Assembly: GCA_030149205.1 (NCBI GenBank) | Contig: JASBSB010000007.1 | Location: 358,473 to 422,472, forward strand | Source of the DNA: Candidatus Heimdallarchaeota archaeon | GTDB taxonomy: Archaea; Asgardarchaeota; Heimdallarchaeia; Heimdallarchaeales; Kariarchaeaceae | DNA length: 64,000 nucleotides | Direction: 5' to 3' | Shown: in pieces, positions 34,638-44,244 of the stretch | Layout: each line of letters begins with the position of its first letter | Numbering within the stretch: position 1 is the first letter of the stretch | The notes under the pieces: generated by a model | Database searches by the model: none | Told to the model about the DNA's origin: nothing | What the model saw: only the letters and a program-made list of their open reading frames with translations | Translations under genes and position numbers: made by a program

Positions 34638-35504
34638 ATGTACGCAAGCACTTCAAAATCACAAGACTCTTACAATGGCTTTGGGATCTTTACCTTTATC
34701 CGATCCATCTGGACAGTTTACAAGCGGCAAAATGCCAGGTTGATAAATTCCAAGTCTCAGCTCATCTCAATTATGATTATGCCTCTACTCTGGTTGGTCA
34801 TCATAGGACAAAGCTTCAATAACCTGCTAGGCAGCTCAAACCCTCTCTTCTCAGGAAATGTAAACTACATAACCTATATGACACCTGGAATTTTTGTGAT
34901 GATAACCATGTTCTCCAGTCTCTTTGGGATCATTTCATTGTTTTATGACAGAGATTCAGGCTACCTGAAGAACTATCTGCTTGCTCCCATCAGCAACACA
35001 GCAATCATATTTGGTTATGCAATGGGTATCTACACCAGGGTGTTTATTCAGGTGTTGCTTATACTTGTAATCGCGATTGCCATAGGTGCAAACATTCCTA
35101 TAACAGTGGGTTCACTCACAGCTATAATATTGTTCCCCGTTGTGGTCTCCTTCTTTCTTTCGGGACTAGCCATAACTCTTGCCTCCCGAGCTTCAAATGT
35201 GGAGACCTTCCAAGCAATTATCATGCCAATAAGCATGCCATTGATGTTTCTCTCTCCAATTTTATACCCGATAAAGGCCCTACCAGACTATCTCCAATGG
35301 ATTGCACAGATCAACCCCCTCTCAATGGGTGTTGAGGGATTGAGATTTGTTCTTTTAGGAAAGATCTACACTGATGGTGCAATAATTGACATTGCACAAT
35401 TCAATGACCATCTTGCAATCTTTAACTTTGCCCTCCTCTTTCTGGTTGGCATAGTGTTCCTGATCATGGGGAGCAAGACATTCTTGAATTCTCTTTACAA
35501 ATAA
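34638..35504 (+). CDS. ABC-2 type (DrrB-like) permease
   Basis: 288 aa, six TM helices preceded by a cytoplasmic N-terminal amphipathic stretch (FIRSIWTVYKRQNARLINSK). The ABC-2 motif region is visible: LSGLAITLASRASNVETFQA followed by PMSMPLMFLSPILYPIKALP-like sequence and LQWIAQINPLSMGVEGLRF. It forms the membrane part of the exporter with the ATPase encoded immediately upstream (one-nt gap, good Shine-Dalgarno). No later gene in the operon. Confidence 0.93.
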   Translation: MYASTSKSQDSYNGFGIFTFIRSIWTVYKRQNARLINSKSQLISIMIMPLLWLVIIGQSFNNLLGSSNPLFSGNVNYITYMTPGIFVMITMFSSLFGIISLFYDRDSGYLKNYLLAPISNTAIIFGYAMGIYTRVFIQVLLILVIAIAIGANIPITVGSLTAIILFPVVVSFFLSGLAITLASRASNVETFQAIIMPISMPLMFLSPILYPIKALPDYLQWIAQINPLSMGVEGLRFVLLGKIYTDGAIIDIAQFNDHLAIFNFALLFLVGIVFLIMGSKTFLNSLYK

Positions 35505-35700
35505 AAGATAGGCATTGCTATTTTAATCACTGACAGGTTTATTGAACAGCTATACATTTTACAAATATATAATAAACTATAGGGTAAAATTATTTGAGAA
35601 GTCATCAGTGACAATTAATAATAAAAATCATTAATCAAATTGTTTAGCCCTGAAAAAATTTATGATGTTATTTAATATTTTTGTCTCAACAATTGAAAAC

Positions 35701-35709
35701 TTTAAATTA
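35701..35709 (+). promoter_or_regulatory. TATA box for the beta-helix/FnIII gene
   Basis: TTTAAATTA is centred 26 nt before the ATG at 35731, favouring this start over the ATG at 35662. Confidence 0.5.
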
Positions 35710-35730
35710 AATAAACAATGTTCAATAAAT

Positions 35731-37929
35731 ATGATCAAAGGTAAATTTTACCTCATTTTAATTCTACTTTTGTTTTCTCTCCCTTATAGCACGAATCTAA
35801 CGGTTGCGAAAACAATTAGAAAATCCAAGTCAGCAGAGCGAATTGTATCTCCCAGTGCTTTTTACACGGGGGCTTTTTACATTAATGGAAACAGTGAGTT
35901 TGCAACTGTTGCCTCAGCCAGAGGTTGGCAAGGTGATGGTAGTAAATCTAACCCATATCTTATTCAGAGTTTCTCCATAGATGGATTTGGCTCTGGAACT
36001 GGTATATTTATTGCAAATACATCTGTCTACTTTCACGTTTTTAATATCAGTATTAGTCATTTATCGTATGCTGTACATCTTGTTAATGTTTCTCATGGTG
36101 AATTGTTGAATATAAGCTATAGACAAATTTCATTATCACCTGCAATTTACCTGCAAAATTCTAGAGAAATTTCCATTAATGGTACGGATGGTTTATCCTC
36201 TGTTGTAGGGATTGAAGTTCAAAGTAGCAGTAATATTACATTTACAAATAATATGTTCGATGGGGGTGGATTTAGGATTAAATCAGTTTCTAATTTGATA
36301 ATGAACAAAAACTTTGTTCACTATGCCAAATATGGAGTTTATGCAACAGATTCTAAAAGTTTATTCTTCAATTTCACTGTGATTTGGTATTCGGAAATTG
36401 CGGGGTTCAAGCTTTATAACTGTTCAAATAGCTTGTTGTCTAACAACACCGTCTTTAACACACAACTTGATTCATATCGCATCAAACTATCACATAACAC
36501 AACATTCATTTCTGACGTGGCAGATTTTGCCGTAAATGGCTTTGTTGCTTTAAACAGCTCTTATACATCATTTATTGGCTGTACTTCTAAACGGAACACA
36601 TTAACAATCTCAGCGAGGTCAGTTTCAACAGCCGTACTTGTGGGGTTTTATTTAAATAACAGTGATTATTCTTTCTTTAGAAATAACCTTGCATTTAAAA
36701 ACATAAAAGAGGGTTTTTTGGTAGACAATAGCCCTCATCTTACCATGGAAAATAATACAGCATCAACTAATGGAGATGGGTTCGTAGTGCTATCTAGTAA
36801 TTCCAGCAAAATAACTCACAACCTTTCATACAACAGTACCTTTTCTGAGTTTACGGCAATTTATAATTATAATTTGGATTTTTCTTTTAACCAAGCTAAC
36901 ACAAATCCAAATGGTCTTCTATCTACCCGCTATGAAGTATTTCATAATCCATCAAGTACTTACAGATTAAATAGATTGTTTAAAAATGGAATATCTGGGG
37001 ATAGATATACCCTGAATTATATCGAAGGGATATCGGGAAATAATCTATCATTTGTTTTTATGGATGATTTTGCAACAAACTATTCCTTATACAACGGTAA
37101 AAACATGCTATATACCAAAGCTTGGACAAATGGTGTTATGGTTAATGTCTCATTTGATGGATATCGTGGAGGAAGCTATAATTTTACAATTGTGTTCAGA
37201 GATGGTTATGGATCCAATCTGACAATACCTGTCCATCTTATAGTTATCGATCTGACGGCACCAGCACAGGTTTTAGGTTTATTAGCATCACCTCTCTCAA
37301 CAACCAGTATCCAAATTTCATGGAATCCAAGCACAGCGCAAGATTTCTCACATTATAATATCTACAGATCAGGGATATTCATAAATCGTACAAAATCCAC
37401 TTATTACATAGACACGCACCTTAATATGACTACATCTTATGCTTATCAAATCACTGCTGTTGACAAAGCAGGAAATGAGGGAATGAAATCGTTCGCCATA
37501 AGTGTAATGACATTATCCCCAGACACAACACCACCAACTATAACAATTCTTTCTCCTATTGGAACGGTTTATGATCCACTCAACATTACAGTTATCTCGG
37601 CAGATAATGTAAAGGTTGCCTCAGTAAATTACAGGATAGATGGTGGAGGTTGGTCGAAATTGATTCAGAAGTCAGCTTTAATATGGGCGGTAATATTGAA
37701 CAAAAACACAATAAAGGCAGGTAATCACACTTTGCTCATTAAGTCCATCGATACATCCGGAAATGTAGCGTATGGGGTGAGAACGTTTGAGTTAAGAATC
37801 AACAATACAACCAATGTGTCTATTTCCCCATCTTCAAAGGTGAATGGTGGCAGCTTTGTCCCCATACAGATATCTTCAGTGTTAATTGCACTTGTCGCTG
37901 TATTTCTTATTGAAAGGAAAAGACGATAA
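35731..37929 (+). CDS. secreted beta-helix protein with FnIII and Ig-like domains
   Basis: 732 aa from the ATG at 35731, which puts the signal peptide (MIKGKFYLILILLLFSLPYS) at the N-terminus; the ATG at 35662 would add 23 residues in front. The family module is diverged (FYINGNSEFATVASARGWQG, then DGSKSNPYLI). About fourteen NosD-like rungs follow (to 420), then the Ig-like module ending DGYGSNLTIPVHLIV, a fibronectin type III domain (about 508-590; ISWNPS, SYAYQITAVDKAGNEG), another Ig-like domain (595-690; TPPTITILSPIG), and a C-terminal hydrophobic helix with ERKRR. It lacks the TPGF motif of the other four and may simply be membrane-anchored. Likely adhesive or ligand-binding surface protein. 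Confidence 0.83.
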   Translation: MIKGKFYLILILLLFSLPYSTNLTVAKTIRKSKSAERIVSPSAFYTGAFYINGNSEFATVASARGWQGDGSKSNPYLIQSFSIDGFGSGTGIFIANTSVYFHVFNISISHLSYAVHLVNVSHGELLNISYRQISLSPAIYLQNSREISINGTDGLSSVVGIEVQSSSNITFTNNMFDGGGFRIKSVSNLIMNKNFVHYAKYGVYATDSKSLFFNFTVIWYSEIAGFKLYNCSNSLLSNNTVFNTQLDSYRIKLSHNTTFISDVADFAVNGFVALNSSYTSFIGCTSKRNTLTISARSVSTAVLVGFYLNNSDYSFFRNNLAFKNIKEGFLVDNSPHLTMENNTASTNGDGFVVLSSNSSKITHNLSYNSTFSEFTAIYNYNLDFSFNQANTNPNGLLSTRYEVFHNPSSTYRLNRLFKNGISGDRYTLNYIEGISGNNLSFVFMDDFATNYSLYNGKNMLYTKAWTNGVMVNVSFDGYRGGSYNFTIVFRDGYGSNLTIPVHLIVIDLTAPAQVLGLLASPLSTTSIQISWNPSTAQDFSHYNIYRSGIFINRTKSTYYIDTHLNMTTSYAYQITAVDKAGNEGMKSFAISVMTLSPDTTPPTITILSPIGTVYDPLNITVISADNVKVASVNYRIDGGGWSKLIQKSALIWAVILNKNTIKAGNHTLLIKSIDTSGNVAYGVRTFELRINNTTNVSISPSSKVNGGSFVPIQISSVLIALVAVFLIERKRR

Positions 37930-38563
37930 TTTTAGAGTGTTATAAATCTCCATATGCCCTGAGCAATTTCTTTGAAAGAAGACTACAATCTGTATAATCA
38001 TAAATTCATAATATAAATCAATATGACGTCACACAACTCAAGTGTCTATCAAGGATTTCTCAGGAATTTTCACTCAAGAATATTCATTTTAATCTTGATA
38101 TCTCAGGCCTTTTAGATTGCATTTTATCAACTTTATACAAGCATGTTCTCCAATATTTTCCTTCTTTGAATTCTATACACAACAAGGTTACTATTTGATG
38201 TAAGTATGCGTAGAATTATCCTGAAATCTTAAGATTTAGTATTTTCAATTTGAATTACATCATGTTGAGGTTTGGTTGTGAGATGATAATTCTTCTTTTC
38301 AATTTACTACTCTAGCAAAACCAAGCAAAATAATTGATTCTGTCAGTTTAGGTTACTTAACAAATCCAATTCACTGGGGGTAATATCCTATATTATTGCA
38401 TATAGTAAAGACTACACGCCATTTTATGAAAATTGGACGTAGATTTATTGAGGACAATGAGGGGTCTTCTAGTGAAACAGTTAGAAAATCTTGAACAGGT
38501 TTCTTCAAAATATCAACATGGAGGTCCTATTCACTTCTGTCAATGAATGAAAAGTTAAATTAC
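37930..38563. other. 634-nt intergenic region
   Basis: No established gene. A 22-codon ATG frame (38426-38494) with a TATA-like GCATATAG 26 nt upstream is noted but not called. No repeat or RNA-like structure is evident. Confidence 0.4.
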
Positions 38564-39199
38564 TTATTCAACAGAGGGAACTGAACTCTTCTTTTTATAG
38601 AAATAAATTTCCCAAATTCCTTGATTAGTCTTATCCTGTAAAATATACCCGCTCGAATCAAAAAGCTCTCTGATAATGTCCGATGAATGAACGTATGGTC
38701 TAAATCCATTTGCCAATCTTGTAAATAGGGAGGTGACAAAGAACAATGTTTGAATCACACGAGTTTTTTTAGGGATATTGAAGATCAAATATTTGGGCTC
38801 AAGAGCTATTGCTTTATCTAACATACCTTTGAGGTCCGGGTGGCAGTGAAGCACATTATTGAAACAAATAAGTTCTGCTGTGGGTGGATTTAGTTTGGTA
38901 AAATCTCCTTTAATAAACGTCGCACTTGTCAAATCACCAAAGAGTTCAAACCTTTTTCGGGCCAGCTCTATACCCTTTTGAGAAATTTCTATCCCAATTA
39001 TTTTTTCAATGCCACTGTTTTGAAGAAGAAGTAATAACCCACCAGCTCCCATACCAACATCCATCACAGAATTTACATTTGTTGAGAGAATCTTGTCTAT
39101 GAAATGCTTACCTACCTGATCAAAATTGCTATAATTGGCAGTCTTCGCCTCAGTTGAATAGCTTGAGTCAAACATCTTTGCAATATTTTCTTCTTTCAC
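38564..39199 (-). CDS. class I SAM-dependent methyltransferase
   Basis: 211 aa, GTG start. Motif I VMDVGMGAGG (45-54), then IIGIEISQKGIELARKRF (motif II with the acidic residue), IKGDF and LICFNNVLHCHPD (motif IV region). The C-terminal half, LIFNIPKKTRVIQTLFFVTS, resembles small-molecule methyltransferases. Substrate unknown. The promoter box CTATATATAT is centred 26 nt upstream on the minus strand. The upstream pair of sensor/regulator genes ends 59 nt away, but a separate promoter is evident. Confidence 0.85.
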   Translation of the reverse strand: MKEENIAKMFDSSYSTEAKTANYSNFDQVGKHFIDKILSTNVNSVMDVGMGAGGLLLLLQNSGIEKIIGIEISQKGIELARKRFELFGDLTSATFIKGDFTKLNPPTAELICFNNVLHCHPDLKGMLDKAIALEPKYLIFNIPKKTRVIQTLFFVTSLFTRLANGFRPYVHSSDIIRELFDSSGYILQDKTNQGIWEIYFYKKKSSVPSVE

Positions 39200-39220
39200 T
39201 TAACTTGTTCTTTTTACCTT

Positions 39221-39230
39221 CTATATATAT
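39221..39230 (-). promoter_or_regulatory. TATA box of the methyltransferase gene
   Basis: CTATATATAT (plus-strand reading) is centred 26 nt before the GTG at 39199. Confidence 0.5.
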
Positions 39231-39257
39231 TTTTGTAAGGTCAATTTGAAGTGATTT

Positions 39258-39776
39258 CTAAAGAATCTTGTTTAGTGTTATGATGATATCTCGAAAGAAC
39301 AAACCAATAAGCAGAGAATTAAAAACAATTACATAGATCAAAAAGACAGTGAGTGAAACATCTGCCAGGTACAACATTACTGCCCCTATTAACTGAAAAA
39401 AGCTCAAGATGAGGTATATCAGCAGTTTAGGGACGTGATGATCAGCAACACGTATGTGGTCTGCAAGTTCCCCGAGAAGTACAGGGTTTCTCTCCCTGAC
39501 AAAGTACTGCCCACTTTCTGTTTTATCTATTAGTTCAAAGTTCAACAATCTGTTCAGATGGTAAGAAGCCAGTGACGGTGTCCCAAACTCCAAGGCTCTC
39601 TGAATCTCTCTTACTCCAAATCTTACGTTTGGGCTATCTGCTAAGAGATAGTACACCTTTAACGTGTTTCCTCTGATTTTCTCTGCTATCAGGTTCTCAT
39701 CTGGTGATTCTGGGTACAGTTCCATATTCTTGTTCATGTCAATAACCTTGGGTCTTGATAGATCACGTTCACCCAT
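39258..39776 (-). CDS. membrane-bound winged-helix protein (pair A)
   Basis: 172 aa. N-terminal tail carrying MELYPESPDE; winged helix about 35-95 (LKVYYLLADSP, FGVREIQRALEFGTPSLASY, HLNRLLNFELIDKT, wing GQYFVRE); conserved linker NPVLLGELADHIRVADHHVP; then two TM helices (about 117-137 and 142-165) and a short tail. ArsR/MarR-like in fold but membrane-tethered. Its start overlaps the stop of the exported-protein gene by one base (TGATG), so translation is coupled. A paralogue at 58761 has the same architecture and partner. Probably a one-component regulator receiving a signal across the membrane. Confidence 0.78.
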   Translation of the reverse strand: MGERDLSRPKVIDMNKNMELYPESPDENLIAEKIRGNTLKVYYLLADSPNVRFGVREIQRALEFGTPSLASYHLNRLLNFELIDKTESGQYFVRERNPVLLGELADHIRVADHHVPKLLIYLILSFFQLIGAVMLYLADVSLTVFLIYVIVFNSLLIGLFFRDIIITLNKIL

Positions 39777-41710
39777 CAGAACCCCTCCACAGTCCTGACA
39801 TAAATTCCACTGTTAACTGCACCTCGAATCGAGAAGTAATCACCTGTGAATAAGATTGATTTCGTATTCGGAGATTGACTCAGTGTCACAATCCTATTTA
39901 CAGATAACCCTCTTAAGTCTTGATTTTTAGGTGGTAAGGATAAACCATCTAATTGAGTCCATGATCGAAATCCTAGGAGAGATACATTTTTGGTGAGAAA
40001 GTTACCTTTAACCCCAAAACTTACCAGGCTTCTTCCATTTTGAGAATAAAAATTTGGTATTGATAAGAGATAGGTGTTGTTTATAATAAAGGATGTAGTA
40101 AAGACCGTCAAAATGAAATCAGCACCTACATAACGTACAGAATATTCGAAATAAACTAAGTAAAAATCATTTGATGATATATAATTGTTGTTCAATAAAC
40201 TTGTAGAGTCAACTAAATGTGGAAATGAGGTTGTTGTGTTCGCAAATGAGGCAAAATTGTTTCTGTGTGATTTAGTTGGATTAAAAATTGATAGCTGAAA
40301 CATCAGATTTCCTCTGAAGTTATTAAACTTTGTATAATTATACCATATTGATCCTTGCCAATAACTGAGGTTTTTGTAAAATCCATTGATATCTGGCCCA
40401 ATAAAGACTAATACAAAAGAACCCTGTCTTTCTATAATTTTTAGATACTCCAAACTTCTTTTAATATTATAATCATATACAGGAAACAATTGCCAATACC
40501 AAGTTGTACCATTTTGAGGGTCTATCAAGACATAATCTGGCGTGTTTAAAGTAGACCCATTTCTAGCCTTCAGATTGAAAGTTCTTCCTTCACCCGTTAT
40601 ATGTATCATCCCTTTCGAATCTATGAGCTTAACATTTGTGTTAATCAGGCTAATAAATGACTGTTGATACAATCCTTTCTGAGATTCCCCCTGAATAACT
40701 TCTTTTAACCTTATTATCTTTGAAATATTTAGGTTCGAACTAAAACTATGTTGCTTCATAGTGTCGTTAACTAAGTCAGAATTTCTGATTTTATTATAGA
40801 GTGCTGAGCTAACCACATAATATGTTTCATTAGGAAACTCATATCTTTGGTTACGGTAATTCAAAACTCTTCGTTCATACATGAGCAAGAGATGAATGCT
40901 GTCGTACTCTTGAAACTGTGTAATGGTCAAATTTTGCGGGACATCTAAATAAATTGCATTTTTCATGGAAATCTTATTTAGGCTTTGGGTATTAACTGGT
41001 AAAATATAGTGGTAAAATGTCTCATTGAAAAACACGTTTTTGTAATTGACGGTATGTCTTACCCAGCCACTGTCACTTACAGTATTAAAGTGATATACGT
41101 CCTCATTAATAAGAATTAAGAGTTCTTGTTGCCCAAATTTAGTTAGGGTAAATTTATAGAACTTTGTATTGTTGTATTTGCTCGTAATGTATTTGTCACT
41201 CATTAAGTAAGGTCTGTCTACATAAGACTTAGTGGTCGAAAATAGCTGGTGAGATTCAATGGTTTGTCTTGTTGCACTAAAGCTGTTTATGTAATAGGTT
41301 CTTTGTTCCGTTGTATTTATTAAATAATTTTGATCAGACTGAGGACTGGTCGTATAAGTGGGAGTTGAAGAAATTATTGGACTTTGATTTATGCTACTGA
41401 TTGGAGTCCAACTTTTGTTACTAATTGTTGAATTATTCCAACTTCCAATTGGAACTGTAGAAGAAGTCTTATTTAATTCCAAGAGGGTTGTTTTGGTATT
41501 AATAAACTCAGAAACCCAATAATTAGAACTTCCGATAACTAATACGTTTGAGACTGGATATGTCGGGTTAGAAGCAATTGGTTTAGAGTTTGGATCAAGC
41601 ATATCACCAAAATAGACCAATCCAGAAACCAACAACAATGAAACAACAACAGCCGCTTTAGCTGTTCCTGTCGGAAAATTCACTAGTTTGATTGCACGAA
41701 CTGCTTTCAT
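39776..41710 (-). CDS. large membrane-anchored exported protein (pair A)
   Basis: 644 aa. Basic N-terminus MKAVRAIKLVNFPTGTAKAA, one hydrophobic anchor (to about 37), then about 600 extracytoplasmic residues rich in Asn-x-Ser/Thr, Tyr and beta-strand pattern, with no recognised domain. The region YPVSNVLVIGSSNYWVSEF just after the anchor matches the paralogue at 59314 (YPVSKAITVNDKNYWVGFEF), as do stretches such as VKLIDSKGMIHITGEGR and the last residues GIYVRTVE. It is co-translated with the membrane winged-helix protein, so it may be the sensing half of a signalling pair. It could also be a structural surface protein. Confidence 0.75.
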   Translation of the reverse strand: MKAVRAIKLVNFPTGTAKAAVVVSLLLVSGLVYFGDMLDPNSKPIASNPTYPVSNVLVIGSSNYWVSEFINTKTTLLELNKTSSTVPIGSWNNSTISNKSWTPISSINQSPIISSTPTYTTSPQSDQNYLINTTEQRTYYINSFSATRQTIESHQLFSTTKSYVDRPYLMSDKYITSKYNNTKFYKFTLTKFGQQELLILINEDVYHFNTVSDSGWVRHTVNYKNVFFNETFYHYILPVNTQSLNKISMKNAIYLDVPQNLTITQFQEYDSIHLLLMYERRVLNYRNQRYEFPNETYYVVSSALYNKIRNSDLVNDTMKQHSFSSNLNISKIIRLKEVIQGESQKGLYQQSFISLINTNVKLIDSKGMIHITGEGRTFNLKARNGSTLNTPDYVLIDPQNGTTWYWQLFPVYDYNIKRSLEYLKIIERQGSFVLVFIGPDINGFYKNLSYWQGSIWYNYTKFNNFRGNLMFQLSIFNPTKSHRNNFASFANTTTSFPHLVDSTSLLNNNYISSNDFYLVYFEYSVRYVGADFILTVFTTSFIINNTYLLSIPNFYSQNGRSLVSFGVKGNFLTKNVSLLGFRSWTQLDGLSLPPKNQDLRGLSVNRIVTLSQSPNTKSILFTGDYFSIRGAVNSGIYVRTVEGF

Positions 41711-41821
41711 AAGTAGTTATTCTCACACAAATACTTCAACCAACGCTGTTGAACACCCCTTGAACAGCTCAAATTCCCAAAGATAAATGAAAATTTGATA
41801 CAATAAACTTCATTTACAATT

Positions 41822-42511
41822 TTATGTTAACTTTGGCTCTATATCTGCATCAGGATAAAGGGAAACCTTAGACATATCCCTTGGAACTGAGAAATAGTTA
41901 TCTTTGTTCTTAAAAAGTAAATATGGGAAAATTAGGGTGAAGAAAAGAATGAAAGTTGAATAAATCATCGAATAATAAACTATGGTATTGATACTTACAG
42001 GATTCATATTTCCTATAACCATTCCATAAATTTGGGAAAGGATCCAAGCTCCTAAAAAATACACAATCAGGATATACGACTTTCTTTCTCCAGCAAACAC
42101 AAGTAATGTAGACCCAATGAGAAATAGAAACAGGTAAAATAGCTGAAGTAGACCATTTATCATAATATTGGAAACCAAGTTTCCTCCCTGATAAATCATA
42201 ATATACCAAAACAACCTAGATGATATTATGGAAAGTATCGAAGTCAAAAAAAGTATTCCACCGGATTGATAGAGCCTTTTCTTGCCATATTTTCTTCCCT
42301 CAATCATCAGTGCATAACTGATGACTAAAACCCCCACCCCTGATAGTCCTATTACATAATAGAGATTAACTAAATTACCAAAAAATTGTAATATAGCAGA
42401 ACTAGAATTTATTAAGAAAAAAATGAAGGAGAGGCCTGTCATAAACAGTCGTAGACCTATATCAATTATCCATAAGAAAATACCTGCAACAAAAATTTTT
42501 CTAGGTTCCAC
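41822..42511 (-). CDS. six-TM membrane protein with C-terminal LYP motif
   Basis: 229 aa, GTG start. About six TM helices; N-terminal KIFVAGIFLWIIDIGLRLF aligns with KLSQIYLAGIIVWFVDAAIR of the neighbour at 42652, so the two are paralogues. The cytoplasmic tail reads FSVPRDMSKVSLYPDADIE; the SLYPD part recalls the LYPE tails of the membrane winged-helix proteins. No transport signature is recognised. It lies 111 nt upstream of the exported protein of pair A on the same strand and may belong to the same functional group. Confidence 0.68.
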   Translation of the reverse strand: MEPRKIFVAGIFLWIIDIGLRLFMTGLSFIFFLINSSSAILQFFGNLVNLYYVIGLSGVGVLVISYALMIEGRKYGKKRLYQSGGILFLTSILSIISSRLFWYIMIYQGGNLVSNIMINGLLQLFYLFLFLIGSTLLVFAGERKSYILIVYFLGAWILSQIYGMVIGNMNPVSINTIVYYSMIYSTFILFFTLIFPYLLFKNKDNYFSVPRDMSKVSLYPDADIEPKLT

Positions 42512-42651
42512 ACTTGTTATTCTTTAAATATATTAATAAACATATCTTGTGAATCTACTAAGAAACGACAAGGACGTATAATTGATTAATTTATGAACTG
42601 TCTAGCTAAAATCAAACTTCATTAATCTCTGACTTCATTCATAAATATTCT

Positions 42652-43353
42652 CTATGTGCTGGCTAATTCTCTTTCTTTAGATGACTGAGGATAAAGATCG
42701 ATCTGGTTCTTGTCCTTTGTCACATCAAAGAAGTTTTTCTTATTTAGATAGAGTGAGTAAAGAAGAACAGACTCTATGACGAAAGAGAATATTTGGTATA
42801 ACATTATACTAAAGAAAATATTTGGGGTGCTATTGTTTGATCGTTGAATAATCATCATAAAAAGATATAATATAACTGTGGCAGCTATATACCCAATAAA
42901 AGCATAAGATTTTTTTGCTCCTGCCTTTATGATTACAATTGAGCCTACAAATATTGATATGGTTGCTAATACCATTAAAATAGAAGATATAACGCCATAG
43001 TCTCCCCTTGATAGAGGAAGCACAAATGGAAAGAATTGATTCAATGCACGCAAGACCTTGGTTGATATCAGAACAAGAAGGTATCCACTAAAGATAAAAG
43101 TTCCAGCCAGATAAAGTCCCCTATTATCAACAATTTTTCCCTCTCTCATAAGGGCAAATCCAATTAGGAACTGACCTACACCGTACAAACCTATGAATGC
43201 ATAAATTATTAAACTTACATTTATGAGGCTCCCGGTTGTTCCATCAAAAAATCCTCGAATTCCAGAATTAGAAAATACCCAGCTAAATAATCTTATGGCA
43301 GCATCAACAAACCAGACGATGATCCCTGCTAGGTATATCTGACTTAATTTCAC
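42652..43353 (-). CDS. six-TM membrane protein with C-terminal LYP motif (paralogue)
   Basis: 233 aa from the GTG at 43353; the longer frame from a TTG at 43395 would put the promoter inside the gene, and the paralogue at 41822 starts at the equivalent of the GTG. CTTTATATA is centred 26 nt upstream. Six TM helices, conserved YLAGIIVWFVDAAIRLF start, and tail FFDVTKDKNQIDLYPQSS, matching the tail of the paralogue in layout (F-x-V-x-[KR]-D-x5-LYP). Function unknown. Confidence 0.68.
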   Translation of the reverse strand: MKLSQIYLAGIIVWFVDAAIRLFSWVFSNSGIRGFFDGTTGSLINVSLIIYAFIGLYGVGQFLIGFALMREGKIVDNRGLYLAGTFIFSGYLLVLISTKVLRALNQFFPFVLPLSRGDYGVISSILMVLATISIFVGSIVIIKAGAKKSYAFIGYIAATVILYLFMMIIQRSNNSTPNIFFSIMLYQIFSFVIESVLLYSLYLNKKNFFDVTKDKNQIDLYPQSSKERELAST

Positions 43354-43374
43354 AAGACAATTTAATAATTCAAC

Positions 43375-43383
43375 TATATAAAG
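43375..43383 (-). promoter_or_regulatory. TATA box deciding the start at 43353
   Basis: CTTTATATA on the minus strand is centred 26 nt before GTG 43353 and only 16 nt from TTG 43395 on the wrong side, which excludes the longer form. Confidence 0.5.
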
Positions 43384-43593
43384 GTTATAAGTCAAGGCTG
43401 ATCAAATTTTATTCATAATTCATCGTGGGATTGTATAGAGACACCCTCTTGGAAAAACTGGTGGGACTGGGTAGAAATCTATCTGTATCAACGTTGAGTC
43501 ATCAGTTGTGAATTTAATAGGTTTTTGAGGTGTACTTTTAAGTGTCGCAATTGAAATTTTTACTTAACTTACACCAGGATTTGGTGCCGTGAT

Positions 43594-44196
43594 ATGAGAC
43601 AATTGACGCCTTTGATGTTAACCCTTGTGACAATCATAATGGTATTACTAATTTCAGTTCCATTCTTCGTACCACAATCTCAGAGCACCTTCTATGACTC
43701 ACGGATTGGAAGAAATGTTGACCCAGAGACCAAAAGCGTGACACTTTTCCCGATGAAGGAAAGACCAAGTAGCCTCTTGATAACAGTAAACACCTCCAAA
43801 TTTGGATATGAAGAAAAAACTGCAATAGGTGCTAATATTCAATTTAGTTTTTTGAACCTAGAGTTTTTCCCAATTTTTGGGAAGATTACAGTTGTAGTGT
43901 TGCTTGATGAGACATTTCCAATCTATCAGAGCGTCGTTTCTTATACAAATTATTTCAAATCATATTATGCGAACAGATCAATGTCAAAAAACGAAACTCA
44001 GATGCGAATGAATGAAGTTATCATAACATCTATGACACAGGATACCAAAGCCTCTTATTGGTTTGAATTTATCGGGTGGAGATCTGGACATTCACCGCAG
44101 AATCCTAATGACAGAGGGGATCAACTCAGACTGGTGGTGTTTTCTTCAGATGTGGTTTCTGCACTGACAATCAGGGTATACGGTGGTAAGAGATAG
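43594..44196 (+). CDS. membrane-anchored exported protein, unknown
   Basis: 200 aa, ATG start. One N-terminal hydrophobic segment (MLTLVTIIMVLLISVPFFVP), uncleaved anchor or signal peptide, then a 170-residue extracytoplasmic domain with beta-strand pattern (SSLLITVNTSKFGYEEKT, ITVVVLLDETFP) and few glycosylation sites. No family recognised. It is divergent from the six-TM paralogues (241 nt between starts) and convergent with the double GNAT gene. Confidence 0.6.
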   Translation: MRQLTPLMLTLVTIIMVLLISVPFFVPQSQSTFYDSRIGRNVDPETKSVTLFPMKERPSSLLITVNTSKFGYEEKTAIGANIQFSFLNLEFFPIFGKITVVVLLDETFPIYQSVVSYTNYFKSYYANRSMSKNETQMRMNEVIITSMTQDTKASYWFEFIGWRSGHSPQNPNDRGDQLRLVVFSSDVVSALTIRVYGGKR

Positions 44197-44244
44197 GTTC
44201 ACAAAAAGGGATAAGGTGGTCTCTCGTTCTTTGTTATTGAAGAA

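Noticed and set aside
37951..37966. CATATGCCCTGAGCAA resembling part of the decayed beta-helix gene at 19997
   Set aside because: The match is short, needs a 3-nt gap and is not in a rung-like reading frame; chance is likely.
38426..38494. 22-codon ORF starting MKIGRRFIEDNEGS, faintly like a Pelota N-terminus
   Set aside because: It stops after 22 codons, and continuing in other frames does not give the expected DLW...YN segment; the likeness is too short.
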